NCBI GenBank assembly: GCA_951799405.1
Contig: OX637336.1
Coordinates: 16,535,479 to 16,599,478 of the forward strand
Origin: Agapetus fuscipes
Taxonomy: Eukaryota > Arthropoda > Insecta > Trichoptera > Glossosomatidae
Direction: 5' to 3'
DNA: 64,000 nucleotides
Shown here: positions 9,340-20,229 of the stretch, piece after piece
Layout: each line of letters begins with the position of its first letter
Numbering within the stretch: position 1 is the first letter of the stretch
The notes under the pieces: generated by a model
Told to the model about the DNA's origin: nothing
Database searches by the model: none
Seen by the model: the letters and a program-made list of their open reading frames with translations, nothing else
Made by a program: the position numbers and the translations under genes

Positions 9340-11690
9340 GACCATTACTGTGTCAAATAACAGCTGCAGTCCTGCCAAAAGAAACCCCTTTCCGAAGAAG
9401 ATTCAATTTCTCGAAAGCTGACTGGGAGAGCTTTACAAGGAGGCTAGACAATAGTATTCGACAACTAAAGGCCATACCTACTAATTATGAGACCTTCATC
9501 AACCTCATAAAGAAAGTATCAAAATCCTGCATACCCAGAGGATGCCGTACAAAATACATACCGGGACTTCCATCAGAGGTTATTGCTCTACTAGACGAGT
9601 ACACAACTAGCTTTGAAAATGACCCCTTTGCCGACAGCACAATTCAACTTGGCAACTCTCTGTCCGAAGCAGTGTCAACCAATCGCCAAAAAGAATGGAT
9701 CTCAAAAATGGAAGAAATTGACTTCACCAAGAACAGCCAAAAAGCGTGGAGACTTCTAAAAAAATTAAGTAACGATGACACGGCACCTATCAAACACACC
9801 AAAACCACTGCTAATGAAATAGCTCATTAACTTGTTTTGAATGGAACCTTTAAAACGAACAGTATGCACGACATAAATAACAAAAACACAACGAATAATG
9901 ATGAAACGGACACAAACGACGGCATACTCTCAAAAACTATCCAAATATCCGAATTAGAAAATTCCATTGCTACAGCCAAAAACGGGAAAGCCGCTGGGCT
10001 TGACGACATCTGTGTTGAACAAATAAAACATTTTGGACCTGAAACTAAGAAATGGCTGGTGGATATGTTCAATTCATGCATGAAAAACAACCACATCCCA
10101 AAATTATGGCTAAGAGCTAGAGTCATTGCCATTCCGAAGCCCGGGAAAGATCCAGACAATGCAAAAAGCTACCGACCAATCTCCTTACTTTGCCACCTAT
10201 TTAAGATATACAAACGCATCTTGTTAAATCGCTTAACCTCAGTAATTGATAATAAGCTCATCACACAACAGGCAGGCTTCAGGCCCGGAAAATCTTGCAC
10301 AGGACAAATACTTAATCTGACAGAGTACATTGAGGATGGATACCAATCCAATAAAATTACCGGCATAGTTTTTGTGGACCTTACAGCGGCATATGATACT
10401 GTGAATCACAGGAAACTGATATCCAAAGTGAAAAACATGACAAACGACCTCAAATTTACAAAAATGATTGCAACATTACTGCAAAACAGAAGATTTTATG
10501 TTGAATTCCAGAATACGAAAAGCAGATGGAGGAAACAAAAGAATGGACTGCCTCAAGGAAGCGTTTTGGCCCCTATCCTGTTTAATATATATACGAACGA
10601 CCAACCACTTCCATCAGGCACACAATCATTTATATATGCGGACGATGTCGGACTGGCAACTCAAAATACATCGTTTGATGAAGTTGACCATACTTTAGAA
10701 AAAGGATTGAACCTGTTGTCCAAATACTACAAAGAAAACTACCTTAAACCTAACCCATCAAAAACCCAGGTCTCCTACTTCCATCTAAAGAATAAGTTTG
10801 CATTAAGGAAACCAGTAATCAGATGGGAAGACCAAGTGCTGCCTCCCAGCGATAACCCCAAATACCTGGGAGTTACCCTTGACCGGTCGCTCACATATAG
10901 AGCCCACTGCAACAACACAAAAATGAAAGTGGCTACCCGTAATAATCTACTCCGGAAGCTCGTGGGCACCAACTGGGGTGCGCAGCCACAAGTAATACGT
11001 GTAACTGCAATGGCTTTGTGTTTCTCAGCCGGAGAGTACGCAGCCCCGGTATGGGAACGCTCCGCACATGCGAAGCAAGTTGATGTCGCGCTGAATGATA
11101 CCTGCCGTATTGTATCAGGATGCCTCAAGCCAACGCCCACGGGGAAGTTATATCCTCTTGCAGGCATAGCCCCACCCCACATCAGACGCAAAGTGGCTTC
11201 GAGAGTCGAGAGGCAGAAGGCTCTAACGTGCACACAGCACTGCATTTACGGAAGTGGCTTTTCATCACAGCAGCGCCTGAAGTCGAGACACAGCTTCCTT
11301 AGTTCCCTTCAACCCCTCGCTTTGGATCCAGTGGCGGAGAGATTACAAATGTGGAAGGAGGAATGCCCGGAGAGCTTTGTGAAGCCTTCAGAGAGCCTAC
11401 CTCCAGGAAAGAACCTCGAGTGGCCCGTATGGAATTCCATGAACAGATTGAGGACCAATGTTGGAAGAGCCCGGGCCAACATGCTGACCTGGGGATTTCT
11501 GGGACGGGAGGACTCTACACTATGTGAGTGTGGAGCTCAGCAAACAATGGAGCACCTGCGGTGTTGTCCCTCTTGTCCGACAAGCTGCTCCATGGATGAT
11601 CTCTTTGCGGGAAACCAAAGAGCTGTAGACATTGCTCGTTACTGGGCCAATACGGTGTGAAGCTGACACGAAGAAGAAGAAGGGGTGACT
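9340..11690 (+). mobile_element. Non-LTR retrotransposon, 5'-truncated, with (GAA)n 3' end
   Basis: A LINE remnant. An open frame runs from about 9350 into the reverse transcriptase gene, and the stop at 11658-11660 is followed within about 12 bases by a short GAAGAAGAAGAA tract, a plausible 3' tail. The upstream apurinic endonuclease domain is missing or reduced to a possible TDHYC remnant near 9340, so the copy is 5'-truncated, as is usual for target-primed integration. No target duplication could be identified. Confidence 0.8.
9351..11660 (+). pseudogene. Reverse transcriptase of a jockey/I-type LINE, one in-frame stop
   Basis: The readable frame begins before 9378 (PFRRRFNFSKADWESF) and is broken by TAA at 9828-9830, in IAH*LVLNG where Gln is expected. 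It is then open to 11660. Reverse transcriptase motifs follow in order: AAGLDDI, YRPISLLCHLFKIYKRIL, QAGFRPGKSC, FVDLTAAYDTVNH, NGLPQGSVLAPILFNIYTND, the catalytic FIYADD at 10629-10646, and PKYLGVTLDR. The C-terminus has a Cys/His cluster (CECG, EHLRCCPSC) like the end of many LINE ORF2 proteins. The single nonsense change and otherwise intact frame suggest a fairly young copy. The exact clade is uncertain. Confidence 0.85.
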
Positions 11691-11715
11691 TTTACAAGTA
11701 TCTATTATTAATATA

Positions 11716-11857
11716 GGTCGCGTCATGTAAAAAGAACGCTGGCGGCGAGCTGCGCAGTAGGCTATTTAAACGGACTTTTTGGTACTTGCGCGACTTAGCC
11801 CATGCGCAAACACACCCCCTCCACTTCTCCTCAGCGTTCTTTTTACATGACGCGATC
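11716..11857. mobile_element. MITE with 24-bp perfect terminal inverted repeats
   Basis: TCGCGTCATGTAAAAAGAAC and four more bases at 11718-11741 are perfectly inverted at 11832-11855. The element is about 140 bp and has no ORF. No clear target duplication, so the superfamily is open. Confidence 0.7.
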
Positions 11858-12024
11858 TTACCTACCTACATACATCTCTAGTTGTAGAATTTGAGAGCAA
11901 AATAGTTCGGAAAACGAAAAATAAAGTTGACGAAAGTAATCATATAAAATAGTATTTTGAAGGAAATAGTACCTACTTACTTCAAATTTTAAAACACATT
12001 TTTGTGCTTCTGTTAGCACATTTA

Positions 12025-12590
12025 AAAATGCGCAGCTTGGCATTTTCTTTGTATTTTTGTTAAATTGAAGGACATGTTGACGGTAGGATGGTAACCAATA
12101 GACTAAACTTAGAGTTTATCAAAATACACGCGTTGGCTAAATTTATGTGAATCGATTCCTTGACTTATAGGTTGGTAGGAGGTTGACCACCCATACTTAA
12201 AAAAAATGGTTCACTTAGCCAATGTAACCAGTTTCAGAGAAGAACGGCAAGAGTTGCAGGGCTTATGTTCATCTGAGATTAAGTTTTATATTTTGGGTGC
12301 ACATGCGGCATGTTTAAGCGCGAACTTATACGTGTCTGCTTGTGAGGACGCATTTAATATAAATCTTAAATGTAGTATATCTTTGCAACTTAACTTATAC
12401 ATTATAAAGGCATTGACTAATATATCGATTTTTTGTACATCTAAATTCTAAGCAATGCCCAGCTTGGCATTATCTATGGATTCTTGTTGAATTGACGGGC
12501 ATGTTGACGGTAGGAAGGCTGCCGCTAGACTAAATTTAGAGTTTTTCGAAATGAGCGCGTTAGCTCAATTTATACAATTCGAGGCATTGC
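12025..12590. repeat. Direct repeat pair flanking a 250-bp family copy
   Basis: Bases 12025-12155 and 12450-12582 are diverged direct copies sharing CAGCTTGGCATT, CATGTTGACGGTAGGA and TAGACTAAA(C/T)TTAGAG. Between them, at 12162-12410, is a forward copy of the 250-bp family (ACTTATAGGTTGGTAGGAGG to TTTGCAACTTAA). Confidence 0.65.
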
Positions 12591-12967
12591 TGCCTGAACC
12601 CATCCACTGCCTTGCATATCAATGGGCACGGTGCAACCTTTGCGAGTCGCGCATGGCGGAACAAGAATTTCTAAGTCGGTTAACGTTTTCGGCCGTTCGC
12701 TTGTAATTGAAGGTCCACAGTGTGGTGTTGGGAAATAAGCGAGAAGAATTACTTTATTTACTTATACAGAAAGCTGCATAATCATAATTCGCCGTGAATG
12801 ACTCAAAAATAAACAAAATCGACATCGTCTTCTTCTTTAATAATTCATTAATCGATACCTTAAAGGTAAAACTGAATAAGTCTAGTTGAGCAGAAAGAAA
12901 TGGCGGTTGATCTGTCATGTTGGCGGCTAGGGTTTTTTTTTAAATTAGAATATAGTTTTCTGTCTTG

Positions 12968-13220
12968 TCCTTGACTTATAGGTCGGTATGCGGTTGACCA
13001 CCCATGCTGTAGAAAATGGTTCACTTTGCCAATGTCACCCCTCTTTCAGGGAAGGTCGGCAAGGGTTGCAGGATGTATGTTCATTTGAGATTTGGTTTTT
13101 ATGTTGTAGGTTCAGATGCGGCATGCGCACGCGCGAACTTGTACGTGTCTGCGTGTGAGAATGCATTTAATTTGAATCCCAATGTTACATAATATATTTG
13201 CAACTTATATTAGATTAGAT
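12968..13220 (+). repeat. 250-bp repeat family copy
   Basis: Full-length forward copy from TTGACTTATAGGTCGGTATG to TTTGCAACTTATATTAGATT, including the GTCACCCCTCTTTCAGGGAA segment common to the family. Confidence 0.75.
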
Positions 13221-13329
13221 TATAGGTATTAAAATATGCGTGAAATTTTCCTGCAATAGTAATACGAACAAAATATTTAAAAAAAAAATCGTTACAGTTT
13301 CGACCGCTCCATAGTTCTCCATTTTAATC

Positions 13330-13690
13330 CTCCATTTTATTGCCCTCAGAGGAGTTGCCCCATCGTACTTGTGTGAACTGTGCAGAGTCGACCAGATAGG
13401 TGGAAAACGACGCACTCTTCGTTCTGCACAGAGTGACGCCGTAAACAGGCTTCAACTGCCACTTCGACGGAACAGAACCGGTTTCGGAGACAGGGCTTTT
13501 AGTTCGGCTGGTCCATCCTGCTGAAACAGTCTACCTCTGGAGTTGAAAACAGAGACCAGTGTTGGCAGTTTCAGGAGGTTGCTTAAGACGCATTTGTTTA
13601 ACAGAAGCTTCAACACATAAAACCGCCCTTGGGGTGGCTAGTGCCACTAAATGTCGCTGTATACAAATTATCCAATTATTATTATTATTT
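13330..13690 (+). repeat. CR1/L2-like LINE 3' end
   Basis: Translates with interruptions as the C-terminus of a CR1/L2-type reverse transcriptase ORF: APSYLCELC, RRTLRSAQS, FGDRAFS, then NSLPLELK and LKTHLF. It ends with an ATTATTATTATTTT tail at about 13675-13690. Related ends occur at 48893-49085 (-), 56350-56800 (+) and 61325-61696 (-). Confidence 0.7.
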
Positions 13691-13905
13691 TATAGTCTAG
13701 TCTAGTGGATAATACCTCGGAAGGTAATGAATGGGTTTGCTTCCCGACAAAATACAAAAAAAAAACATTTTGAAATACGCTCTTCGCTGGATTAAAAAAT
13801 TGGCATGCCTTTACCAGTCTGCTCACCAATGAAAACCCAGCCTTACAACAAACGAGTCTTGCTTGAGAATTAGCGCTTTCTATAGCGATGAGTAACGATT
13901 CTTTT
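13690..13905 (+). repeat. SINE1 copy
   Basis: Degenerate SINE1: a head with AGTCTAGTGGATAATACC, body CTCTTCGCTGG and TTGCTTGAGAATTAGCGCTT. It abuts the LINE tail. Confidence 0.65.
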
Positions 13906-14031
13906 CGCAGAGGACAATTTTGAGAGAATGTTTAAATAATGATTTTTTAAAAGAGATGTGATTCATACAAAAATATCTGGTACTTATCAATGCTTTTGTT
14001 ACATAAACATTATTATTTTACGTCATGTTTT

Positions 14032-14462
14032 AATGTCACCCCTGTTTCAGGGAATGTCGGCAAGAGTTGCAGGGCTTATGTTCATTTGAGTTTGGATTTT
14101 ATTTGTAAGTACACAATCAGCATTTGTAAGCGCGAACTACACGTGTTTGTTTGTGGGCATACATCTGAGAGCTTTGAATGAATATATCCTTGCATTTTAC
14201 TTTTTGACTTAAAGGTTGGTATTAGGCTGACCCCCAGTACCGTAAAAAAAAATTTACTTTTCCAATATTACCCAAGTTTTAGGGATGCTCGGATTTTTCC
14301 GAGAAAATTGCAGGGTGCATGTTTATTAGAGATTTGGATTTTATTTGTAAGTACCTACACATGCGGGCTTTGTAACAGCAAACTTACACGTGTCTGTTTG
14401 TGGGCATGCATTTAATATGAATTTAAAATGCTAATATATCTTCGCAACTTAGATGATAGATT
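14032..14462 (+). repeat. Two consecutive copies of the 250-bp repeat family
   Basis: A 5'-shortened copy (14032-14190, from GTCACCCCTGTTTCAGGGAA) is followed by a more diverged full copy (14202-14462, from TTGACTTAAAGGTTGGTATT to CGCAACTTAGATGATAGATT). Confidence 0.7.
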
Positions 14463-15248
14463 ATAGATTCATAAATCATTCCAAGCTTTTCCAGTATACC
14501 TACAACCCGCCAAAATATAGTTTCTGTAGAAAATGTAGATGGTAGTCGTGACTAATGTAGATAGTATAGTTTTGCCAATTGACGCAACTGAAATGTGAAG
14601 ACATGCTGTGCATGTAAAGACACACCACACTCTAAAGTCATGCTTGACGGCAGTTCCAGGGTGTGGCAAGATGCAGAGGGGGGTTTTTAGTGAGTAAAAA
14701 TCTCACATATCCTGCCGGCGGAAACAATGGCAGGAATCTTTTGAAGATTTTCCCCACTCAATTGAAAAAAAAAGTATAAGTAAAAGTAAAAACCTACAAC
14801 TAAGAGAGAAACGTTGTTCTGATTAAAATAGAAAATTAAAGTATGAAATCGAGGTTCGTGATTACTTTACTTTTCGCTAAAATTTTGTTTTTGTCTTTTT
14901 TAATAGAATTTTCCTGCTTGCAAGAAAAAATGTTTACAGTGTTACAATTAATTATTGACGTTTTGGTATTTTTATTGGTCATAGTTAAATTTTTGGGCCG
15001 CGAAAGTTGCAACTGCTTCTTACGCCACTGTCATAAAGGCACGAATGCAAAATAATAAAGACACTTGCAATCCAATAATAACTAGCATAGTTTGAATAAA
15101 GCTTTGTCGGCTTGTAAGTATTATTATTTTCGAAAACCGCGTTGTGGTCGTAAGAGAAGTTGTTGTTATTTTTATTTTGTGTGTTTACAAATAAGCAATA
15201 AGTCAGAAAGTGCATGTGTTCACGTGTGCCCCAATTTAATATTGTAAT

Positions 15249-16276
15249 CATGGAGGTAGTATTCAATGGAGGGGCTATAAATGTGATTCAGTACCAATCA
15301 ACATGATGCACTATACATTGTTTACAGTGCTGTCTCGCTCGCGACATTTGAAATGCTTTTCTCATTTTCTATATACGTGTCTCTACTCCGTCTACAATCT
15401 ATTTACATATCACCATAGAAACCATGAAATCACCATGACAACGGAACTTGTTACTAGTGTTGTTGAAAGTGTGACAATATCTGATAAATTCCGAATTAAA
15501 AAAAAATTCCGTCCTCATTGTGTATGGGAAGAAGTTACATACTTGAATAAGGAAGTACCTACATACTTGAACATCACTCCTTCTAAAAATGGCTGTCACT
15601 TTTGCGAGCAAAATATTTCGACAAATGAAAAAAAAAATTATGAACGTTATCTTACAAAATAGTTTTTAAGTGAAATATTATTCTTATTGGATGATTAAAA
15701 CAAATTGGATAAAATCCCTATAAATGCCAAACTGGACATTTTCTAAACGTGACAATAAAAGAAAATATTTTTTTATAAAATGTGGTATAATATTTCACTT
15801 AGAAAAACTATTTTATACGATTCCTTTCATAAAAGATATTTTTCATTTGTCGAAATATTTTGTTTGCGAAAGTGACAGCCATTTCTAGAACTAGTGATGT
15901 TCAAATATATAGGTAGTACTTGCTTCTTCAAGTATGTAACTTCTATGCTCGCGGTAATAGATACTTGTGAAAATCATCCCGTACATAATGAGGTGGGAAC
16001 ATTATTGAATTCGGAATTTATCAGATACTATTTTCATACTTTCAACAACACTAGTAACAAACACGTTACCATAGTGATTTCATGGGTTTCCATGGTGATG
16101 TGTACATAGATTGAAGACGGAGAAGACACCTTGCTTACATAGAAAATAACAAAAGCATTTCATATGTCGTGAGCGAGACAGCACTATTAACAATGTATGG
16201 TGTCAAAGATTGGTGTATCACGTCGTTTGGTACTAAATCACATTCATAACCACTCGATAAAATCACTACCTCCATG
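15249..16276. mobile_element. 1-kb foldback element with long imperfect inverted repeats
   Basis: Arms at about 15249-15680 and 15788-16276 are reverse complements with scattered differences. Paired landmarks include CATGGAGGTAGT/ACTACCTCCATG at the tips, GTGCTGTCTCGCTC/GAGCGAGACAGCAC, ATGGCTGTCAC/GTGACAGCCAT and AAGTGAAATATT/AATATTTCACTT near the roughly 100-base centre. ORFs in the arms look like chance. A transcript across it would fold into a long hairpin. Confidence 0.8.
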
Positions 16277-16294
16277 GTTTTTCCTAGTACTAAT

Positions 16295-16382
16295 CTAATC
16301 TAATCTAAGCTGCAAAGATATATATCATTTAAGATTTATATTAAATGCATTCCCACAAGCAGACATGTATAATTTCGCGCTA
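16295..16382 (-). repeat. Truncated 250-bp repeat family copy
   Basis: Only the 3' part of the family remains (AATCTAAGCTGCAAAGATAT to AGACATGTATAATTTCGCG, reverse orientation), beside the solo LTR. Confidence 0.65.
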
Positions 16383-16402
16383 GTTCGATAGTAAATAAGT
16401 AT

Positions 16403-17075
16403 TGTTGCGAATGTGTTTGTGTCTGTGTGAGTCTTTGATGTCTCTAGATGCATGTACTTTAATAATTATTTAAGTATAAGTATTAGTATTGGTTGAGATT
16501 GCTCGAGTATTTTAGCAAGGTATCTCACATGTGCCAGCTCTCAGTGATTCGAGAACAATCTTTATGCCTGCTATAAATAGGGCCAAAGCTGTCTGTAGCT
16601 TCCGGCTAGTATCCCAGCCGTTGAGTTATACAGTTCAAAAGCAACTCTGTGTTCGAACCAAATGTGAATTGTATTTAAAATAAAATGGCCGGTCGATAGC
16701 TCAGTTGGTAGAGTGCTTGCATTCTACCCCGTAAGCTCGGGTTCGAATCCCACCGAGGAGGGTGTCAGAAATGATTTCCTATTTCGGTGTTTATTTCAAA
16801 CCCCATAATAAAAATACCGGCAAGGTTTACTCAGCCTTCACAAGAAATGAGTGCCAGCCCCCTCGGGAGCTGGGAAACCCCCACTTCAACTGAAGTGGTT
16901 GTCGTAAGGCCGGCCCCGTTCCTTACCTGTAAAAATAAATAGGTTCAACTCGCCACATGCGACCCCTTCGGGGATAACGCGGCAAGAAGTTACACTATAT
17001 GTGTAGCTTAGTTGCGTTTTTTGCGTGAAATAAATAAACCGCAGTTTTATAAAATTGAACCCGTAAATCATAACA
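16403..17075 (+). mobile_element. Solo LTR with nested SINE2, 4-bp target duplication GTAT
   Basis: The block starts TGTTGCGAATG and ends AATCATAACA, with GTAT on both sides (16399-16402 and 17076-17079). It holds a TATA-like CTATAAATAG near 16572-16581. A SINE2 copy at 16688-17022 splits the LTR and has AAATAAA on both sides. Without it the LTR is about 340 bp. A 4-bp duplication fits Gypsy-type integrases. No internal gag-pol is nearby. Orientation is inferred from the TATA and AATAAA order. Confidence 0.7.
16688..17022 (+). repeat. SINE2, near full length
   Basis: The best-preserved SINE2: box A GATAGCTCAGTTGGTAGAGT, box B GGTTCGAATCCC, body TTCACAAGAAATGAG and CTCGGGAGCTGGG, and tail TGCGACCCCTTCGGGGATAA then GTGTAGCTTAGTTGCG. 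Other copies can be aligned to it. Confidence 0.85.
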
Positions 17076-17129
17076 GTATTAAAAATATATGTACGGAAAG
17101 TTGTAGATATTATGCTAATAAATACCTAC

Positions 17130-17830
17130 TAACAAGCTGTCCTATACAATATATTTAGGCGGCTAACTCAGTGTCTCCGTCAGAACAAGCTTTTTAGGTA
17201 ATTAACTAGTATGAACCGAAAGCTGTCCTAAACGGGCTGTTTTTACTCCGTTATAAAGTCAAGGAATTAACAAAGTTCTTATTAGTTATCCTAATCAACT
17301 TGTATTCGGTCTCTGACAGAGCAAGTTAAATAGGAGCAAAGAAACTGCTTTAAAAAAAAAGTATCTACTTGAGAACCCAGAACTAGCCAAAAAGGTTACT
17401 TATTCACTGTCTACGTCAGAACAACCCAATCAGGGCATTTAGTAAGTAGACGCTACTAAACAACTTATATACCTACTGTCTGCTTTAGGACAAGCCATTT
17501 TGGAAACATACCGTGTATACCTACTAACAAAATATCATAATAAATTTGTATACTGTCTACGTTAGAACAAGCCAATAAAACGAGTTAGATTCGTTGAAAA
17601 AGCCTTATTAAGGTGACTTACTAACTGTCTTAGTTAGAACAACCCAATCAGGAAGGTTACTTAGTACTCAATTACAAACTATCTAAATAATATTCACGAT
17701 GTTTTCGTTTGAATATGTCACGAAACTCCCTAACTAAGAACTTACTACAAAACCACTCAGTATTTGTGAATAACGTAAACTGTCATCTTGAGAACAAACC
17801 ATTCAGGAAAATTACTAAGTAAGTACTTAC
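17130..17830. repeat. Degenerate tandem array of roughly 70-75 bp units
   Basis: A core like ACTGTCTACGTTAGAACAAG followed by CCAATCAGGAAGGTTACTTA recurs near 17138, 17169, 17221, 17309, 17406, 17473, 17551, 17625 and 17769, with spacings mostly near 70-80 or multiples. Copies are strongly diverged. It lies directly upstream of the gene at 18108. It may be an old satellite or a repeat-derived regulatory region; the sequence cannot decide. Confidence 0.55.
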
Positions 17831-18039
17831 AAGTTTCAACTATTCTGAACAGTTTGTTTTCTGTCTTCATGTGAATGAGTAATAAAAGGAGAAAGGAACA
17901 GTTAGTGGTGGCAATGATACAATAACATAACAAGGAGTGCGGTGACAAGAGTTGCACAATGCGCCCGCCCTCCAACTCTTGCGAAATCTTCATCTGCTAA
18001 ACTCAATGGCACTTCAATTTCGTATCGAAGCGATACCGA

Positions 18040-18047
18040 TATAAAAA
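18040..18047 (+). promoter_or_regulatory. TATA box of the 18108 gene
   Basis: TATAAAAA at 18040-18047. About 30 bases downstream (near 18071, GTATCAAAC) is a plausible start site, giving a short 5' leader before the ATG at 18108. Confidence 0.7.
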
Positions 18048-18107
18048 GACCTCACTGACGGGCGGTAGCAGTATCAAACAGAGCATTGTGTAGACTAGAA
18101 CAGAACA

Positions 18108-19439
18108 ATGGCGTGGCTCAATTTTTTGTGCTTGGCGGTTTTGACGGGAAGTATGTGCGATGGCGCGATGCAGCGCAAAGTCGAGAGGATGTTCATGTCT
18201 AGAACCATCGGATCAGACCAAGAGCCATCCGCCACGGGGTACATCTATCGCAGCGATGGAAACGGCCCAGCTAGCTATGTGCAACTGGGACCTGGAACAG
18301 TCAACAAGCATCTGAGCTCTCCTGTCTCATATGCCAACATCAGTCCTTATGGAGCCACACAATTGCTGCACAGAGCACCAGTCGCTGATTATCCTGCTGG
18401 GAAGCTATACACTGTTCCAGTTTCAACTTCTTACAATGGATTCATCCCATCTTCACACCTTTCAGCTGGCGTTGGCAGTTTGGGACAACATATGTACGCC
18501 TACCAACCCGTGATATCTAAAGCTGACGCGGTTCCGATTCATGAATCTGAGGAGAGTGATGAATCAAGTGATGAAAGCGATGAAAATGATGAATCAGATG
18601 AGGGGAACTACTCTTCTGATGAATCAAGCAGTGATGAAGGCGGGGACGATAATTCCTCAGATGATTTTAGCTCTGGTTATGCAGGAAACTTTGGTTATGG
18701 TGGAAAAAGAGCAACACCTAATTATGAAGGAGATTTTGACGCTGATGACACAGCTTTTGCTAAAATAGTTGCTGATGTCGCATCCCATGGATCTGCTGGA
18801 GGTCACGGAGGACATGCGAGCAATTTCAAAAAAGGAGGAGGCGCCAACTACCATGCGGCTCATCACTCAGCTCATGGAAACAAAGGCGACAAGGGATACA
18901 AGTCTCAAAACGCTTTCGACAAAGGTGAAGAAGGTAAATACGGGAAAGATGATCACAAATCACATTACAGTGAAGGCAGTGGACACAAATCTGGACACAC
19001 AGACGCTGGAAACTATTACGGGCAGCATTACGCAGGAGCTAAAGCTTACAAGGGAGGAAGCTCTGGAGAAAAGAAGTACCACAAAAAGGGTTCCAAAACC
19101 GAAGGATACCACAACATACACCACAAAGACGAATACAAGAAAGATCACGAATTTTATGATAACGCTCATAAAAGTGGTCACTTTAACAAACACGGCAACG
19201 AAGGATCTCACCACAGCTCTGGGCAAGGACAGTACCACAAGGGAAACAAATACAACGCGGGACACCACAGCGATAAGTATGGAAAGGCTGGGCACTACGA
19301 CAACGGGCACGCTCAGAAGAGTGATAAAGGGTATTCTGGCAAAGCAGGCCATGAAGGATTCTACTCCCATCACGGAGACTTTGGAAAGGCAGGAGGACAT
19401 TCAGATGGAAAAGAATATGGATTTTCAGAGAAGCATTAA
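18108..19439 (+). CDS. Secreted Gly/His/Lys/Tyr-rich structural-type protein, paralogue 1
   Basis: 443-residue single-exon protein. Residues 1-20 (MAWLNFLCLAVLTGSMCDGA) form a signal peptide. Residues 30-145 are a Ser/Pro/Tyr-containing stretch, followed by a strongly acidic Ser/Asp/Glu tract (about 147-190). From about 225 to the end it is Gly/His/Lys/Tyr/Ser-rich with a conserved block EGYHNIHHKDEYKKDHEFYD around 325-345. The same block and a Gly-rich end with EYG(F/Y) occur in the gene at 26150, so the two are paralogues. Proteins of this style in insects (DUF4779-like, from memory) are secreted and thought to belong to cuticle or other extracellular matrix; no enzyme motif is present. The ATG has a TATA box about 68 bases upstream. 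AATAAA near 19765 may be the poly(A) signal. The function is inferred. Confidence 0.85.
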   Translation: MAWLNFLCLAVLTGSMCDGAMQRKVERMFMSRTIGSDQEPSATGYIYRSDGNGPASYVQLGPGTVNKHLSSPVSYANISPYGATQLLHRAPVADYPAGKLYTVPVSTSYNGFIPSSHLSAGVGSLGQHMYAYQPVISKADAVPIHESEESDESSDESDENDESDEGNYSSDESSSDEGGDDNSSDDFSSGYAGNFGYGGKRATPNYEGDFDADDTAFAKIVADVASHGSAGGHGGHASNFKKGGGANYHAAHHSAHGNKGDKGYKSQNAFDKGEEGKYGKDDHKSHYSEGSGHKSGHTDAGNYYGQHYAGAKAYKGGSSGEKKYHKKGSKTEGYHNIHHKDEYKKDHEFYDNAHKSGHFNKHGNEGSHHSSGQGQYHKGNKYNAGHHSDKYGKAGHYDNGHAQKSDKGYSGKAGHEGFYSHHGDFGKAGGHSDGKEYGFSEKH

Positions 19440-20229
19440 TGTGACTCAACCTAGATATGATTATAACCTGCCACAATACCTGCAAGACGACCAACTTAGT
19501 AACCAAATCGGAACAATTTCAATATTTCAAATTTTTGACATCTCCAATTAAAAGAGTGATGTTTAAAAACTAACAGAAAAAACTTCCAGAATGATTCTCA
19601 AAACCTTGACGTTTTCATTCAAGGCCTTAGTGATAGCAGTCCATAACAACCCTCAACAAAATTTACATCGCTATTTCCTTCGCATCCCAGCCGGGTGACA
19701 TCACCTGTTCCCTCTGTAGCTTTTTTGTGTCGACTCCATTATCGATGTGCAAATGAACCGACAAAATAAAAAAGAAGAAAAAAGCAAATTTCCGAAATGC
19801 CAAAAAACAGCAAAACTGCATGCAGGGTCAACGCTTTTTACAATAGTTCTAAGCAAACAAAACATTTCATAGTTACCTCATATTACTTCGCGGTTCACGT
19901 TTTTACCAATAACTTTTTTTAAAAACCACAATTTGAAATGCTCCTGTTTTTGTGCAACTTCAATTTTTTTGAATACGCAATACACCAAACAAATTTCAAG
20001 ACAGTTTTCAAAGCATATGAACTAACTCAGGTCTATAACATTGTTTTTTAGTCTCTACCTACCTATTTGTATTTCTATGATTGGTCATGATTTATTGAAA
20101 TCATGAATGGTTCGTGTTCGATCGTTGTAAATTGATTCTGTGAAATACTGTAATTTGTTTTTGTTACGTTTTAATTATTTTAATATTTAATTGAATATAT
20201 TTTAAGAGAAAATAATTTTGTATACCTAC

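Noticed and set aside
10775..11245. 156-residue ORF, - strand
   Set aside because: Shadow of the reverse transcriptase frame on the opposite strand.
15303..15662. 119-residue ORF
   Set aside because: It lies entirely in one arm of the foldback and matches no family. The mirror arm has another unrelated ORF.
18769..19551. 260-residue ORF, + strand, inside the 18108 gene
   Set aside because: Frame shadow of the biased Gly/His/Lys codons. No signal or domain; the 18108 frame has a signal peptide and a paralogue.
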